A DNA stretch of 64,000 nt. Source: Dendrolimus kikuchii. Its lineage: Eukaryota > Arthropoda > Insecta > Lepidoptera > Lasiocampidae. Below, piece by piece: positions 1 to 10,124 of the stretch. Location of the stretch: positions 981,001 to 1,045,000 of the forward strand of contig CM034403.1 in assembly GCA_019925095.2 (NCBI GenBank), written 5' to 3'. Position 1 is the stretch's first letter, and every line of letters starts with the position of its first letter. The notes under the pieces were generated by a model. The model did not search any database, was not told where the DNA came from, and worked only from the letters and a program-made list of their open reading frames with translations. The translations under genes and the position numbers were made by a program.

Positions 1-225
1 CGCTTCCTCGTGTATTTTAAGCCGGCCATATCAAATTCACGGGTTATACGAAGAAGCATGTCTCCCGAGTGGCCCGGGGTGCACTGTGCCATTGGCTCCT
101 TGCCGTTCTTCGCAAGTTTCCTATTCCTTAGAGCGTAATAATAATTCTCAATCTTGCATTTGACAGAGTAACCTTACTTTTGAAATGTCACTCGTTACGT
201 CATGCACATGGAATTTTATGCTTCG
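1..225. other. unassigned left edge
   Basis: I see no open frame, repeat or structural element that I recognise. The stretch is of mixed composition and may be the end of an element cut by the window edge. Confidence 0.4.
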
Positions 226-391
226 ACTTTTTTTTTTTATTGTAGGAGATCACCAGACAGGCAGACGGCCCACTTGATGGAAAGCGGTTACCATCGCCTA
301 TGGACATTTGCAACAGCAATGTTGCTACAAATGCGCTGCTGCTCTCTTAAGGGAGACTGGAACCCGGTCACTAATGCCGGAACACAATTAA
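226..391 (-). repeat. family B short retroelement, 5'-truncated copy
   Basis: On the minus strand this is the 3' half of the family, ending in a poly(A) run (T-run at 226-241 on the plus strand). The copy stops at about 391, inside the body of the family, so it is 5'-truncated. Confidence 0.75.
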
Positions 392-815
392 ATTTTACTA
401 AATTTCCGTCTATATCCAATGCAAACTAGAAAACTGTATCTCATCGAAGAAAATTGATTTCCTTCAATAAGTTCGGTCTCCCCTAACAATACGAATAATT
501 CCTTGTTATTCCAATTTCACCCATTTTCTTTCTTTTTTATTCTGCCATCTAAATTATCTGAATGTTTCATGTAATTGAATTCCATCGATCGCTGTACTTG
601 ATGATTGTGGAAAGAATTTCCTGATACGTATCTTCTTTTAGGGTCCCATAGCTATTATAGCAAAGACAATAACATTATACTTTCGTTACGTTTGTTTTTC
701 TCACTTCGGCTTTGGTCCGATGCACATGTCGTAGTAGTGATCTAGGGTGGCTAATTATTGTGCGAGGAGTGAGACTTAATTATATCGGCTATTATAATTG
801 TTTTCTTAAGAAAGA
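392..815. other. AT-rich unassigned DNA
   Basis: No coding frame or recognised repeat was seen in this stretch. Confidence 0.4.
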
Positions 816-896
816 AGAATAAGCCTAAATGGCGCTCTGTTGTTCGTGCCTACCCCGCAAGGGAACTAGCGTGAAGTTATGTATGTATGTATTATT
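816..896 (+). repeat. family A LINE 3' end (RTE-like)
   Basis: Only the last 75-80 bp of the family are present, covering the C-terminal codons of the RT-derived frame and the (TATG)n tail at 884-896. Confidence 0.75.
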
Positions 897-904
897 GTTT
901 TCAT

Positions 905-957
905 GTTGTAAGTGATGATGGTAAGTGGTTACCGTCGCCCATGGACATCTGCAACAC
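905..957 (-). repeat. jockey/CR1-like LINE 3' tail fragment
   Basis: The segment resembles the 3' end of family B (the region read as accatcgcctatggacattt on the plus strand) but is more diverged, so it probably comes from a related LINE family. Confidence 0.4.
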
Positions 958-1387
958 TTAGGGATTCTATGCGTTATCTTGTTGGATCTCTAAACTTTGA
1001 TTTTCTTGCTTAGCCGAATGACGGAAACAACAGAAGTTCGTTATCTCTACGGAACCCTTCATAGTTCGTGGACTAACACGCACTTGGCCGATTATTTCCA
1101 ATCATTTTTGATTGAAGCCGACCGTGCCGTTACGTCTATCGGTGAATTTCTTCGCCGGAAAAACATATGACTATTTATTTGATAGAAGTTTATTGATGAA
1201 CGTAGAAATTGATTGAACGTGGAAAATTGGCAATATTATAGCATACTTTTTTATTTATTTAAATGCACAGACTTTAGGTCCGTGGGGTCCATCGGCAAAG
1301 GGTTTCTTCAAAGAAATCTCTAAGAAACTCCTTGATACCACCCGTAATCAGAAGGCTGGTTCCTATTTCGCGCAACGAAGCAGCATG
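958..1387. other. unassigned DNA
   Basis: No recognisable coding or structural feature was seen. A moderately GC-rich patch near 1270-1385 might be decayed LINE coding sequence, but I cannot assign it. Confidence 0.35.
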
Positions 1388-1690
1388 TCTTATCCGTGTA
1401 GAAACGGAGAAAGCATACAATTTCCTGCGGCCGGGCGGCCTGTCGTAAGAGGCGACCAAACAACCCACAGCCAGGTAATAGGGCATTTGCCCGACTGGAT
1501 AGCTACCACCCCTGGTCTAAAGTATGTCGCCATAACAACCTTGAGTAGTGACCAGGTTCCAGTATCTCTTAAGAGATCAGCAGCGCATTTGTAGCAACTT
1601 TGGTGTTGCAAATGTCCATAGGCGATGGTAGCCGCTTTCCATCAAGTGTGCCGTCTGCCTGTCTGCTGATCTCCTGCAATAAGAAAGAAA
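1388..1690 (+). repeat. family B short retroelement, near full length
   Basis: The copy begins at the long-class 5' end (here TTATCCGTGTAG, one base off the usual TTATCCGTGCAG) and runs to CTCCTGCAATAAGAAAG. Several small substitutions and a short internal deletion near 1545 mark it as older than other copies in the window. Confidence 0.8.
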
Positions 1691-1820
1691 TAACTTCTTT
1701 TTCAAATGATGCGATACTTTGTGTCCCTAGAATTCCGTAGGAATTTCAAGTCAAGCGTAGACGAAGTCATCTCCTAGTTTTAAATAAAATTAAACTGACC
1801 ATTTATTACTTTATAAACGG

Positions 1821-2066
1821 AGCCGTGGCAGTTTAGTGGTTAGCACGCGTCCCAAATCCAAAAGGCATGAGTGGGTTCGAATACTGACCGGAAATCATGT
1901 ACTGTTTAGACAGTTTTCTGATATAACCTGCAACCTCTAAACATCGTGATAAAACCTGCACATCGTGATAACCGATGTGTCAAACCCGTCAATAGGCCTT
2001 GGACAAACATGGCGGAAATACTGTCCCTTCCCCTATAGTAGGAAGCCGAAGCCCAGCAGTGGGACT
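1821..2066 (+). repeat. tRNA-derived SINE (Bm1-like)
   Basis: A tRNA-like head carries an A-box match TGGCAGTTTAGTGG at 1826-1839 and a B-box match GGTTCGAATAC at 1874-1884, spaced as in a tRNA promoter. The 3' part ends in GCCCAGCAGTGGGAC, a motif I associate with Bm1-type lepidopteran SINEs. Family B starts directly after it in the opposite orientation, so the T-run at the boundary is shared or belongs to family B. The SINE call is firm; the Bm1 relationship is from memory of the tail motif. Confidence 0.7.
1826..1884 (+). promoter_or_regulatory. internal RNA polymerase III promoter (A and B boxes) of the SINE
   Basis: The A box is TGGCAGTTTAGTGG and the B box is GGTTCGAATAC. The B box departs from the GGTTCGANTCC consensus in its last positions, so activity may be weak. 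Confidence 0.55.
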
Positions 2067-2266
2067 TTTTTTTTTTTTTTATTGCAGGAGATTAGCAGAC
2101 AGGCAGACATTTGCAACACTAAAGTTGCTACAAATGCGCTGACGCTCTCTTAACGGGGACTGGAACCTGGTCACTAATACCGGAACACAACTCAAGGTTG
2201 TTATGGCGACATGCTTTAGACCAGGGGTGTTAGCCATCCAGTCGGGTAAATGCCCTACCACCTGGC
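2067..2266 (-). repeat. family B, short-class copy with internal deletion
   Basis: The minus-strand 5' end is exactly GCCAGG at 2266, the short-class start also seen at four other copies. About 45 bp that normally follow CAGACAGGCAGAC are missing near 2108. The T-run at 2066-2080 is the poly(A) tail. Confidence 0.75.
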
Positions 2267-2597
2267 GCCGTTTACGGGCTGCTAGTATAAATGGAGACTT
2301 GTCAAAATATCTGAAAATATTAACCGTAAGGAGGCAAAAGCTTTTATCGATATCACCCGGTGCACGGTACAGCACTACGTTAAAAATTCAAAAACGAGCA
2401 AAAATAAAGTCATCCGCGTAAACGGCACAACTGCAATATGAACCACTTTTTATGTGGGGCTCAATAAATTCTGTACTTTATGTGCGTTGGTGATATTCAC
2501 AATTTTTATTTGAATAGCAAATAGCATAGAAATTCTTCTTTCATATTACTGAATATTTAGTACAGATAAAGAACATTGTTTTTTATAATATTTTTTT
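2267..2597. other. unassigned AT-rich DNA
   Basis: No coding frame or known repeat was recognised. Confidence 0.35.
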
Positions 2598-3047
2598 AAG
2601 TTTTCGCGACTTGTATACATAATAAAACTACGTTTCAACGGTTTTAAGCGCGGTAATTTTATTTAATTTTGGTTTTTCCGACGTTTCGGCCACTTTTCAG
2701 TGGCCGTGATCACGGAAGACAAAGATGTCAAGTGTCAACGAGTATTGTTAAAGTTTTATTTAGCCTACCGCCAACTTGTTAATTTTAATTTTGTTTATGG
2801 TTATTATTTACTCTATGGGAGCCTAATCTAATTTACTACCGCTTCGCAACATGTTATGGCTTGAAGAGAAGAAGCGGCGCAAGAAACTCTTCAGCAAACA
2901 TGCCTAGCTCTAATAATTTTATATAATATTAAAATGGGTGGAAGGAAAAATAAAAGTAATTATCAGTCAAGTTGGTTTGTGTTCCAAAAAAAAAACCATG
3001 GCAGCTGACCTCAAGACGCTGTGAGCTCTTTCTGCGTACAACGGAAC
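2598..3047 (-). mobile_element. Penelope-like element 3' end with inverted 5' piece
   Basis: Positions 2598-2998 match, in reverse, the Penelope-like 3' region at 16830-17250, including the hairpin and motif read as AAAGTGGCCGAAACGTCGG on the minus strand. Positions 3003-3047 match 16803-16850, the part lying just upstream in the intact order, but in the opposite orientation. The two pieces join across an A-run at 2988-2996. This inverted 5' segment is the arrangement expected from twin priming. Confidence 0.6.
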
Positions 3048-3311
3048 AGCAGACAGTTAGACGGCCCACTTGATCGAAAGCGGTTACCATCGCTTATGGA
3101 CATTTGCAACACCAAAGGTGCCACAAATGCGCTGCTGCTCTCTTAAGGGAGACTGGAACCTGGTCACTAATGCCGAAACACAAAACAAGGTTGTTATGGC
3201 GGCATACTCTAGACCAGGGGTGGCCTGACCTGACTGTGGGTTGTTTTGTCGCCTCTTACGACAGGCCGCCCCAACGCAGGAAATTGTATACTTTCTCCGT
3301 TCCTGCACGGA
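3048..3311 (-). repeat. family B copy
   Basis: The minus-strand 5' end at 3311 is the long-class start (TATCCGTGCAGG). The poly(A) end is missing: the copy meets the inverted Penelope piece inside the GCAGACAGGCAGACG region. A short internal part before the CCCACCTGG region has been lost. Confidence 0.75.
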
Positions 3312-3400
3312 TAGAATAGGTCGGTGTTAGCAATATAATTGATTTAACAATAATTTTAAAATATAAACAATGATTATTTCAACTGTCGGGGGGTTACGGG

Positions 3401-3705
3401 GTGCAGGTAAGGAAAGGAATGCTCCGGTGGTTCGGGCATGTGGAAAGAATGACTAAACAGATATGCAATGCAAGAGTGGATGGATGCAGAAGTCGTGGAA
3501 GGCCACGACACACCTTCCATGATCAAATTGATCGTGTACTAGCAGAAGGTGATGTCAGGAACCTTAAGAACAGACGTGCGTGCATGGCAAGAGTTATGAA
3601 TGTCAAAGAAGCAAGTTAGGCGTGTAATAATAAGCCTAAATGGCGCTCTGTTGTTCGTGCCTACCCCGTAAGGGAACTGGCGTGAAGTTATGTATGTATG
3701 TATTA
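3401..3705 (+). repeat. family A LINE 3' end (RTE-like)
   Basis: The copy starts within the RT-derived frame at the RKGMLRWFGHVER motif and runs to a (TATG)n tail. A short deletion removes MHDE after GHVER. The frame stays open until a stop just after the NVKEAS motif. Confidence 0.8.
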
Positions 3706-3870
3706 TTTTAACTGCGATAAAGTTGTAAGGCTTATTTAAACTCGCGCACATAAAATCTGCCTTGTAATGTAAGCATGCAATGGAGTACTGAAACGGCCCT
3801 ATAAAGTTCAGTTTTACGTGCACAGTCTAATAAGAAACAGTATGTGTATTCTTCATTTCCATATATAATC

Positions 3871-4108
3871 TTACATACATACATACATACATAACTTCAC
3901 GCCAGTTCCCTTGCGAGGTAGGCACGAACAACAGAGTGCCATTTAGGCTTATTCTTACACACCTCACTTGCCTCTTTGACATTCATAACTCTTATCATGC
4001 AAGCTCGTCTGTTCTTAAGGCTCCTGACATCACCTTCTGCTAGTACACGATTAATTTAATCATGGAAGGTGTGTCGTGGCCTTCCACGACTTCTGCATCC
4101 ATCCACTT
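3871..4108 (-). repeat. family A LINE 3' end (RTE-like)
   Basis: The tail (TACA)n on the plus strand lies at 3871-3890. The copy ends at about 4108, inside the GCRSRGRP region, and faces the copy at 3401-3705 tail to tail across a 165-bp spacer. Confidence 0.8.
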
Positions 4109-4119
4109 ATATAATCTTT

Positions 4120-4262
4120 CTTATAATTAACTTCATTAACAACGTAGCCAGCCTTCTGGGCACCTTACCCATAGAAGACGGTGATTTGGGCTCAGTATTC
4201 TACTTATAGTCTTGAGGGAGTATGAGTAGAATACAATACAAATAAGTTAAGTTTTCTTGCAT
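4120..4262 (+). pseudogene. LINE RT C-terminal fragment ([10 protein letters not shown] type)
   Basis: The plus strand reads [23 protein letters not shown] then a stop at about 4204-4206, matching the end of the minus-strand fragment at 29175-29505. Only the last codons and 3' UTR remain. Family A was joined to its 5' side. Confidence 0.6.
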
Positions 4263-4379
4263 TGTATTCGATTATATGTTTAAAAAGAAAAAAAATTAAC
4301 TTCATTGCGCTGTAAATTTCAGAACAAGTTTTGGCTAATCTATATTTTGTAAGATTAAAGAAATAAAACTTGAGTTTTT

Positions 4380-4650
4380 GGCGGGAACTGAAAGGATATG
4401 TTGTGCTGTGCGGTTTTATTTTTTAAAAATGTGTAAAAATTATCTAAAAAAAATTAAAAAAAATTCTACATTTTTTTGTGAGAATTGTGAACTGTAAAGT
4501 CAAATGTGTCGTTTTGCGTTGTCACAAGAACTCCATTGAATGGCATTAGCTGATAACCTACAGTTCAGCTGTGCTACGCATAGGTTTAAAAAAATGAAGA
4601 AACTACATTGAATTTAAGATCTGGCTTAAAGGCCTAGCTGCCAAGCCATA
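4380..4650 (+). repeat. dispersed repeat J, uninterrupted copy
   Basis: This stretch is the uninterrupted version of the sequence at 43572-44350, which there carries two insertions. It ends GCCAAGCCATAAAATAAAA, suggesting a LINE 3' end. It serves as an empty site for the MITE at 44058-44309. Confidence 0.6.
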
Positions 4651-4919
4651 AAATAAAAAAAAAACTAATTTCCTTAGGTAATAAATATACATTGATTTTC
4701 TAGCCTTTTTAATTTATAATGGTCCAAGGGAAGATTAGGATGGTATACCATAGACCTTACTGAAAGCAACATAAAAGGAGTCAGACCATACAGAGAATGA
4801 ATTCCCCAAAAAACTTTGAAAAACGGTCCACAATTTACGGTGAAATCGCGTAACAAGCACTTTCTCCTTTTTAAAGTCGGTAAAAAAAAACAATTAATAT
4901 TTTTTATAAATATATAATA

Positions 4920-5112
4920 CTAGCGGCCCGGCGCGGCTTCACCCGCGCTCTGCCCCGCTCCCGTGGTATATAGCGTCATGTTATATAGCCTATGACATTC
5001 CCTGTTGACGTAACTTTCCAACAGTAAAGGAATGATTAAAATTAGTTTAGTAGATCCAGAGATTACCCCCTACAACGTCACGAACTTTACCTCTTTATAA
5101 TATTAGTATATA
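4920..5112 (-). mobile_element. Helitron-like non-autonomous element
   Basis: Read on the minus strand it ends in a small hairpin followed by GGGCCGCTAG and then T, the Helitron 3' signature (hairpin, short spacer, CTAG next to T). The 5' part resembles 22626-22735. No Rep/helicase frame is present, so it is non-autonomous. Confidence 0.5.
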
Positions 5113-5941
5113 TACATACTACCTTCTATATATGTGTATGTGTATATGTGTATATAGCTAGCGCGATTAGCAACTGGGCGTCGGACGGAATGCGGGATAT
5201 AGGAGGCCGAAAAAACCGGAAAAAACTACTACATCAAGAACAACTATGAATTCAGCCACTCAGCTATTCATATATTGTACTCAACTGTCTTGCATACTTT
5301 GGTCTACTCTTTAAATGTATATTTATAACTTAATAATAATCATACAGTCCATTATTACGTCGAATTTTAATTTCCAAACCCGAGAAGCAACTGCCACCAA
5401 TAGTAATCTCACCAACACGTCGGTACCATGACGAGTTGTTTAATAGGGAATACCAATGACGTCAGCCACAAGATACGACTGTAGCGCCATCTATTTGGTT
5501 TCATTTTCTATCTTCTGGAATCATTACTTTTTCGTAACTAAACACATACTACATTCTTTTCTGAACCTCTGACCACTTGTATACAAAATGTTACGATAAT
5601 TGGTTGGGTAATTAACGCATGAAAGAGTAACAATCAAACTAATTCACTCATTTATAATATGAAGTAAATACCTGCATATTACATATACGATCATCAAGTG
5701 AGTCAGGCGGATCTTGTACATAATACTAGTGTTAGTAATGATGCTGGTTTCATGTGCAGGATCTGTCTGATCTACTTTAACGTTTACTGCCTCTTTGAAC
5801 TGTTTATCCATTATCATTCTTAGATTAGATATTTCCTATTTGGAGCATATTTGACACAAACCAGACGGACAGACAAAATGTATAAAACTGATATTGTTAT
5901 ATTATATAAATTCGCTTCGTAGAATTAATTTTTATATGTTA
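5113..5941. other. unassigned DNA with a short TATGTG-rich patch
   Basis: The left end (5113-5160) is a degenerate TG/TA microsatellite. The remainder shows no coding frame or repeat that I recognise. Confidence 0.35.
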
Positions 5942-6099
5942 CTAGCTGTCCCGGCAGACGTTGTTCTGCCCTGAAGAAATAAAATTTAACACCCGATTCC
6001 AGCGCCACCTACCGAGTCCAAATCTAAGCTATCCTATCTTTTAGGTCGGATCAAACTGCACACGGTGTGCAAATTTCATTAAAATCAACAACGTGACAT
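5942..6099 (-). mobile_element. Helitron-like 3' end
   Basis: On the minus strand a 6-bp stem (GGCAGA/TCTGCC) is followed by GGGACAGCTAG and T at 5941. The element is interrupted on its 5' side by the family A insertion at 6100; the target duplication CAACGTGACAT lies at 6089-6099. Confidence 0.55.
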
Positions 6100-6614
6100 A
6101 CATACATACATACATACATAACTTCACGCCAGTTCCCTTGCGGGGTAGACACGAACAACAGAGCGCCATTTAGGCCCATTCTTACACACCTCACTTGCTT
6201 CTTTGACATTCATAACTCTTGCCATGCACGCTCGTCTGTTCTTAAGGCTCCTAACATCACCCTCCGCTAGTACACGATCAATTTGATCATGGAAGGTGTG
6301 TCGTGGCCTTCCACGACTTCTGCATCCATCCACTTTTGCATTGTATATCTGTTTAGTCATTCTTTCATCATGCATTCTTTCCACATGCCCGAACCACCGG
6401 AGCATTCCTTTCCTTACCTTCACCCCGACACTCTCTCTCAGACCAACTCTCTTTCTTACTTCGGTATTACGAACGCGGTCCGCGAGCGTCATTCCGCAGA
6501 TTTTGCGCAGTGCTCGCATCTCAACCGCGTTTACTCTACTTTCATGCTCTCTCTTCCATACCCAACTCTCGCTTCCATACGTGAGCGTAGGTACCAGCAC
6601 CGCGTTGTCTATGG
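6100..6614 (-). mobile_element. family A RTE-like LINE, longest copy in window
   Basis: This 515-bp insertion is flanked by an 11-bp duplication CAACGTGACAT (6089-6099 and 6615-6625), so it is a bona fide retrotransposed, 5'-truncated LINE. The minus strand has an open frame of 158 codons (6124-6600) starting at LVPTLTYGSESW, then EMRALRKICGM, LRWFGHVERM and SRGRPRHTFHDQ; this is the C-terminal part that follows the catalytic fingers of RTE-type reverse transcriptases. No catalytic RT motif is included. The tail is a TATG simple repeat rather than poly(A), which suits RTE-type elements. The clade assignment is by motif memory only. Confidence 0.8.
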
Positions 6615-6625
6615 CAACGTGACAT

Positions 6626-7150
6626 GTAATTTATATATATTAAGAAGATTTATTTATTATATTTTTTTATTTCTTTGTTTTTTGTTTATGTCGTTTGGTC
6701 TATCCGTGAGTCACTGTAACGGCCCTAGCAGAAGACCAGCGCTGGTTGAGTCAACCAGCATCATGCTGAGTTAAGAGCGATTTAGAACTTCATTTCACAG
6801 TTGTATTGTCTTATTTATAAATATGTTTTGGTTTGTATAAAGTTCTAAATTCATTCTTTCTTTCTTACATATTAAAGACGAATTGCAAAATCTAATATAT
6901 CTGTTACGAATGACTCTGTACAATCATAGTTTTACGCAGAGCTTAGGTCTGGTTAAATTTTAATTAGCCAGCGGTCCTTGGTACCATATTTTAATGCTTC
7001 CCTCGCTAAATGGAAGTAATTATAGTCCACTACTGCCGCCGACGATACTACAGATGTCTCTTATTAGCATCTATTTACATTTTAATCAAACCATGGTTTT
7101 ATAGCAACATGTGTTTTTATGATAAATAGGTTCACGTTTGACCCCGATCA
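6626..7150. other. unassigned DNA with possible LINE tail at 6700-6780
   Basis: A motif ACCAGCGCTGG with nearby ACCAGCATCATGCTGAGT recurs in reverse at about 30590-30650 and may be a LINE 3' tail. The rest is AT-rich and unassigned. Confidence 0.35.
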
Positions 7151-7640
7151 CGACTAATATTAGACGATGATGCGGTCGAAGATGAAGCACTCTTACCAAG
7201 ATATCAACTCGAAGCACTAGAGTCGATCAAGCGAAGAGCCAGGAGGCTGGTTGGCAACGACCAGCTTTTCAACGACAAAACTCTAAGTCTCGAACATCGA
7301 CGCAGCGTTGCCAGCTTATCGGTTTTCTATCGGATTTACTTTGGAGAGTGTGCAGCTGAGCCCGCCATCTCCCTTCCATCATCGGACAAACAGACACACG
7401 GACATGCGGCTCCGATATATGGTGGATATTCTACCTATAAGAACTAAGCGCTTTGCATCTAGCTTCATCATACGCATCGCAAAGGAGTGAAACTCATTGC
7501 CAGAGTCTGTCTTTCCTGATACTTATAACCTGGGTGTCTTCAAGTCCTGTATGAATAGGTACCTTCTAGGTAAGCTTGCCTCATCCTAGACCACATCTTC
7601 GCTCCACATAAGGCGAGATCGTGGATCGAATCTATACAAC
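7151..7640 (+). pseudogene. jockey/CR1-like LINE reverse transcriptase C-terminal fragment
   Basis: The plus strand encodes YQLEALESIKRRARRLVG, then LSLEHRRSVASLSVFYRIY, RYMVDILPIRTKRF and, after a TGG-to-TGA change near 7488, NSLPESVFP and GVFKSCMNRYLLGK. This order is the usual C-terminus of jockey/CR1-type LINE proteins. A frameshift near 7365 and the stop make it a pseudogene. No RT catalytic motif is included. Confidence 0.7.
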
Positions 7641-7699
7641 AATAAAATAAAAAGGTAATACCTATTCTCACGAGACTTGAAGATACTTGGATTGTACTT

Positions 7700-8145
7700 T
7701 TCAGGAAATACGGACTCTAGAAGTTAAGACCAGTCATGTTATACGGATCTGGATGTTGGGTGACTAAAGTGATAGACCACAAACCTCTCCGCTCAACTGA
7801 GGACGTTGAGACGGACGTGTGGTGTTACAAGAATGAATAAGGGGAGAAATGATTAAAACCCGTGACTGAAAAATTGAGGGGAAGAAAATTAAGGTAGTAT
7901 GGGCATGTAATGAAGAGCGATGAAGGTCACGTGCCAAAAAGAATGATAAACTTCAAAATTGACGGGTAGAGAAGTAAAAGTAGACCAAAAAAGAGATGGA
8001 TCGATTGTGTGAAGGAGGACATGATGATTTGTGGTGTGATAGAGGACGTATGTCAGAATAGAGGAGTGTGGAAGGAAACGACATATTGTGCCGACCCCAA
8101 ATCATTGGAAGAAGGTGAAGGAAAGAGACAGCAAGTTGAAAGAAA
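7700..8145 (+). pseudogene. decayed LINE RT C-terminal fragment (second RTE-like type)
   Basis: It matches the better preserved copy at 39903-40945: the plus strand reads RPVMLYGSGCWVTKVIDH-like sequence, then an RRTCGVTRMNK-like stretch, and a CVKEDMMICGVIEDVCQNR-like end. Several stops and indels break the frame. Confidence 0.6.
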
Positions 8146-8149
8146 GAGA

Positions 8150-8593
8150 TAGACTCTAGTAGTAGAACGTGGAGGTAAAACATTCCGTTTGCACTGGTGG
8201 TGTTTCCACTGTGAAACGATGGCGTAGACCAGAGCGCCTTGTCATTCAAAGATAGAATGGTGTAGGTGGAATCAGGTCAAACAGTTCAACCGCACACTCT
8301 CCGAAATGAATTCTATAAAACCGATAGACTGGCAACTCGGCGTCGATGCTTCTAGGCTTTGAAGCTTTGTATTGACAAGCTGGTAGCTATCAACCAACCT
8401 CTTGGCTCTTTTCTCCATTGACTGTAGCGCTTCAAACTGATATTTAGCTGAGGCGTTCGAAATGTGAAAACAGCAGTACTCCATGGAAGATTTTACTTGA
8501 GCACAGTAAAAATTAAGCATCTGTTCTGCACTGAAGGAACGTCTCGCCTTTAGAAGTACACTCAGCTTTTTTGCAGCCAGCTGAGCAACACAT
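8150..8593 (-). pseudogene. jockey/CR1-like LINE RT fragment, interrupted
   Basis: The minus strand encodes LNFYCAQVKSSMEYC, YQFEALQSMEKRAKRLVDS and a diverged SLEASTPSCQSIGFIEFI, the same C-terminal region as at 7151-7640. The frame is split by family A inserted at 8594, with the other part at 8714-8749. The 10-bp AGCAACACAT at 8584-8593 is the target duplication. Confidence 0.65.
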
Positions 8594-8713
8594 GACATGA
8601 CAAGAGTTATGAATGTCAAAGAAGCAAGTGAGGTGTGTAAGAAAAAGCCTAAATGGCGCTCTGTTGTTCGTGCCTACCCCGCAAGGGAACTGGCGTGAAG
8701 TTATGTATGTATA
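8594..8713 (+). mobile_element. family A LINE insertion with 10-bp target duplication
   Basis: This is a 120-bp 5'-truncated copy ending in (TATG)n. AGCAACACAT occurs at 8584-8593 and again at 8714-8723, exactly flanking it, which shows insertion into the jockey-like fragment. Confidence 0.85.
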
Positions 8714-8749
8714 AGCAACACATTCAATATAGGAGCCGAATTTTGTCAC
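8714..8749 (-). pseudogene. jockey/CR1-like LINE fragment, distal piece
   Basis: This continues the minus-strand frame of 8150-8593 on the far side of the family A insertion. Confidence 0.5.
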
Positions 8750-9112
8750 TTTCTATAGGGGTAGGTAGAGATAACGAATCTCCATTTACCGTCTCATCGA
8801 TCAGTTATTAATCTCATCATATTTTTTTTTAGTCTGGAAGTCTAGTTTTTGTACTGGTATACAATAAAGAGTTATCACGTTCAATAGTGCAAGGGAGAAT
8901 GAAGACGAGGCTTTTGAGGTCTGAAAAGTTAGCCGTTGAGTCCTGAGAAAGGTCGAATGTATGGCACTTATATATAGCGCGGTCGGTAGTCGCGGGCAAC
9001 TGGCTCGGGCCGGTCCCGAGTGAAGTTCGTGCGGACTCGCTTGCTCTCTAAACAATTAAGTTGCTATTATTTATTAATAACAAAATACACAAAGCTAAAT
9101 ACACACATACAC
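8750..9112. other. unassigned, possibly LTR-like
   Basis: The minus strand has a TATA-like CTATATATAAG at about 8969-8979 next to a GC-rich patch (8975-9045), unlike the AT-rich surroundings. This could be a promoter or decayed LTR, but no partner repeat is in the window. Confidence 0.25.
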
Positions 9113-9166
9113 ATCGTAATACCGAAGTAAGAAAGAGAGTTGGTTCGTATGTATGTATGTATGGTA
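9113..9166 (+). repeat. family A fragment with internal deletion
   Basis: The start motif CGTAATACCGAAGTAAG is joined directly to the (TATG)n tail, so nearly the whole body of the element is missing. Confidence 0.6.
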
Positions 9167-9391
9167 ATAATTTGAAATTAAGACTTCAACCGTTTCAAAA
9201 TACATTAAACTCTGGCTAACTAAAAGAGCTATAAAAGGTTACATAGTTTAAAAAGGTATCTAGACTTCTAAGCGCCCTCTGGTGATAAAACGACCGATCG
9301 TTTATCGCAGCCAACTTCGCTTTATGCAAATTTATACGCGTGTGCTTTATGGCGCGAATTCTGGCGCAGTTAGCATTGAGTTATGGCTTAC

Positions 9392-9632
9392 TGTGGCGAA
9401 ACAAACCTGTTCGCCTACTGCCTGGCAGGCAAGATTGAATGTTTTCATAATTGACAACTGTTATGTCACATTAGAGACAAAGGAAATTTGTTACGAATAT
9501 GTACAGAATTTAATCCTTTTAAATCCGAATACATATTTTATATTAATACGTTCGGCTATGTAAATATCATATACAAAATTATATACTTTGAAAATGAACG
9601 GGTTATTTATTACTGCAACGACCCGTCATTAA
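9392..9632 (+). repeat. 5' LTR of gypsy-1
   Basis: It starts TGTGGCGAAACAAACC, identical to the start of the 3' LTR at 13730. The end is set by the primer binding site; the terminal CA is probably at 9627-9628 with a short spacer. Confidence 0.85.
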
Positions 9633-9651
9633 TGGTGACCCCGACGTGATT
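9633..9651 (+). promoter_or_regulatory. primer binding site, tRNA-Trp
   Basis: TGGTGACCCCGACGTGATT is complementary over 19 bases to the CCA-bearing 3' end of eukaryotic tRNA-Trp. The first 18 bases equal the primer site known from avian sarcoma-leukosis retroviruses, which also use tRNA-Trp. It lies directly downstream of the 5' LTR, as required for minus-strand priming. Confidence 0.85.
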
Positions 9652-10124
9652 GACAAAATTTTGAACATATAAGAATTGGAATTGTACATTCGTCGTTGCC
9701 TACTACTCAAACTGTTTGGGCTGGAGTTTCAAGCCGAACGATCCCCGGGCGCGGACGTCTGGGACTGCTTCAGCGGGCACTCACAGCCCGCCGCGCCGAC
9801 TCCATCTTCAGGCGAGGCCACCTGGATTGGAATTGCTCCAGCATAACATCCACGGCCTGCAGCGGATAATTTCGTCGGTGATTTCAACGATTTTCCGATT
9901 GTTCAAAAATAAGGGCGATCGCATACCGATTTCACGTATAAGGTTTTGCACATCTATTTTGTTTCAATTATTTTAAATTCATTTTTAATAATTGTGTTAA
10001 TGATATTTTATGTTAATAGTTAGGGTGTTTGTTTGTATAATTCTTATTTTTGTTTCTTTCTCGAGTGTGTATTTTTTTGTTTTTATCCTGTTTTGTGTTT
10101 CGGTTGTACATATAATCCTTCACT
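9652..10124 (+). other. gypsy-1 leader
   Basis: About 470 bp separate the primer site from the gag start. The segment 9715-9850 is GC-rich, the rest T-rich. No intact frame in it resembles gag, so capsid-like coding is not hidden here. Confidence 0.6.

Noticed and set aside
6283..6774. 163-codon plus-strand protein
   Set aside because: It is antisense to the RT-derived frame of the family A LINE and repeats in other copies.
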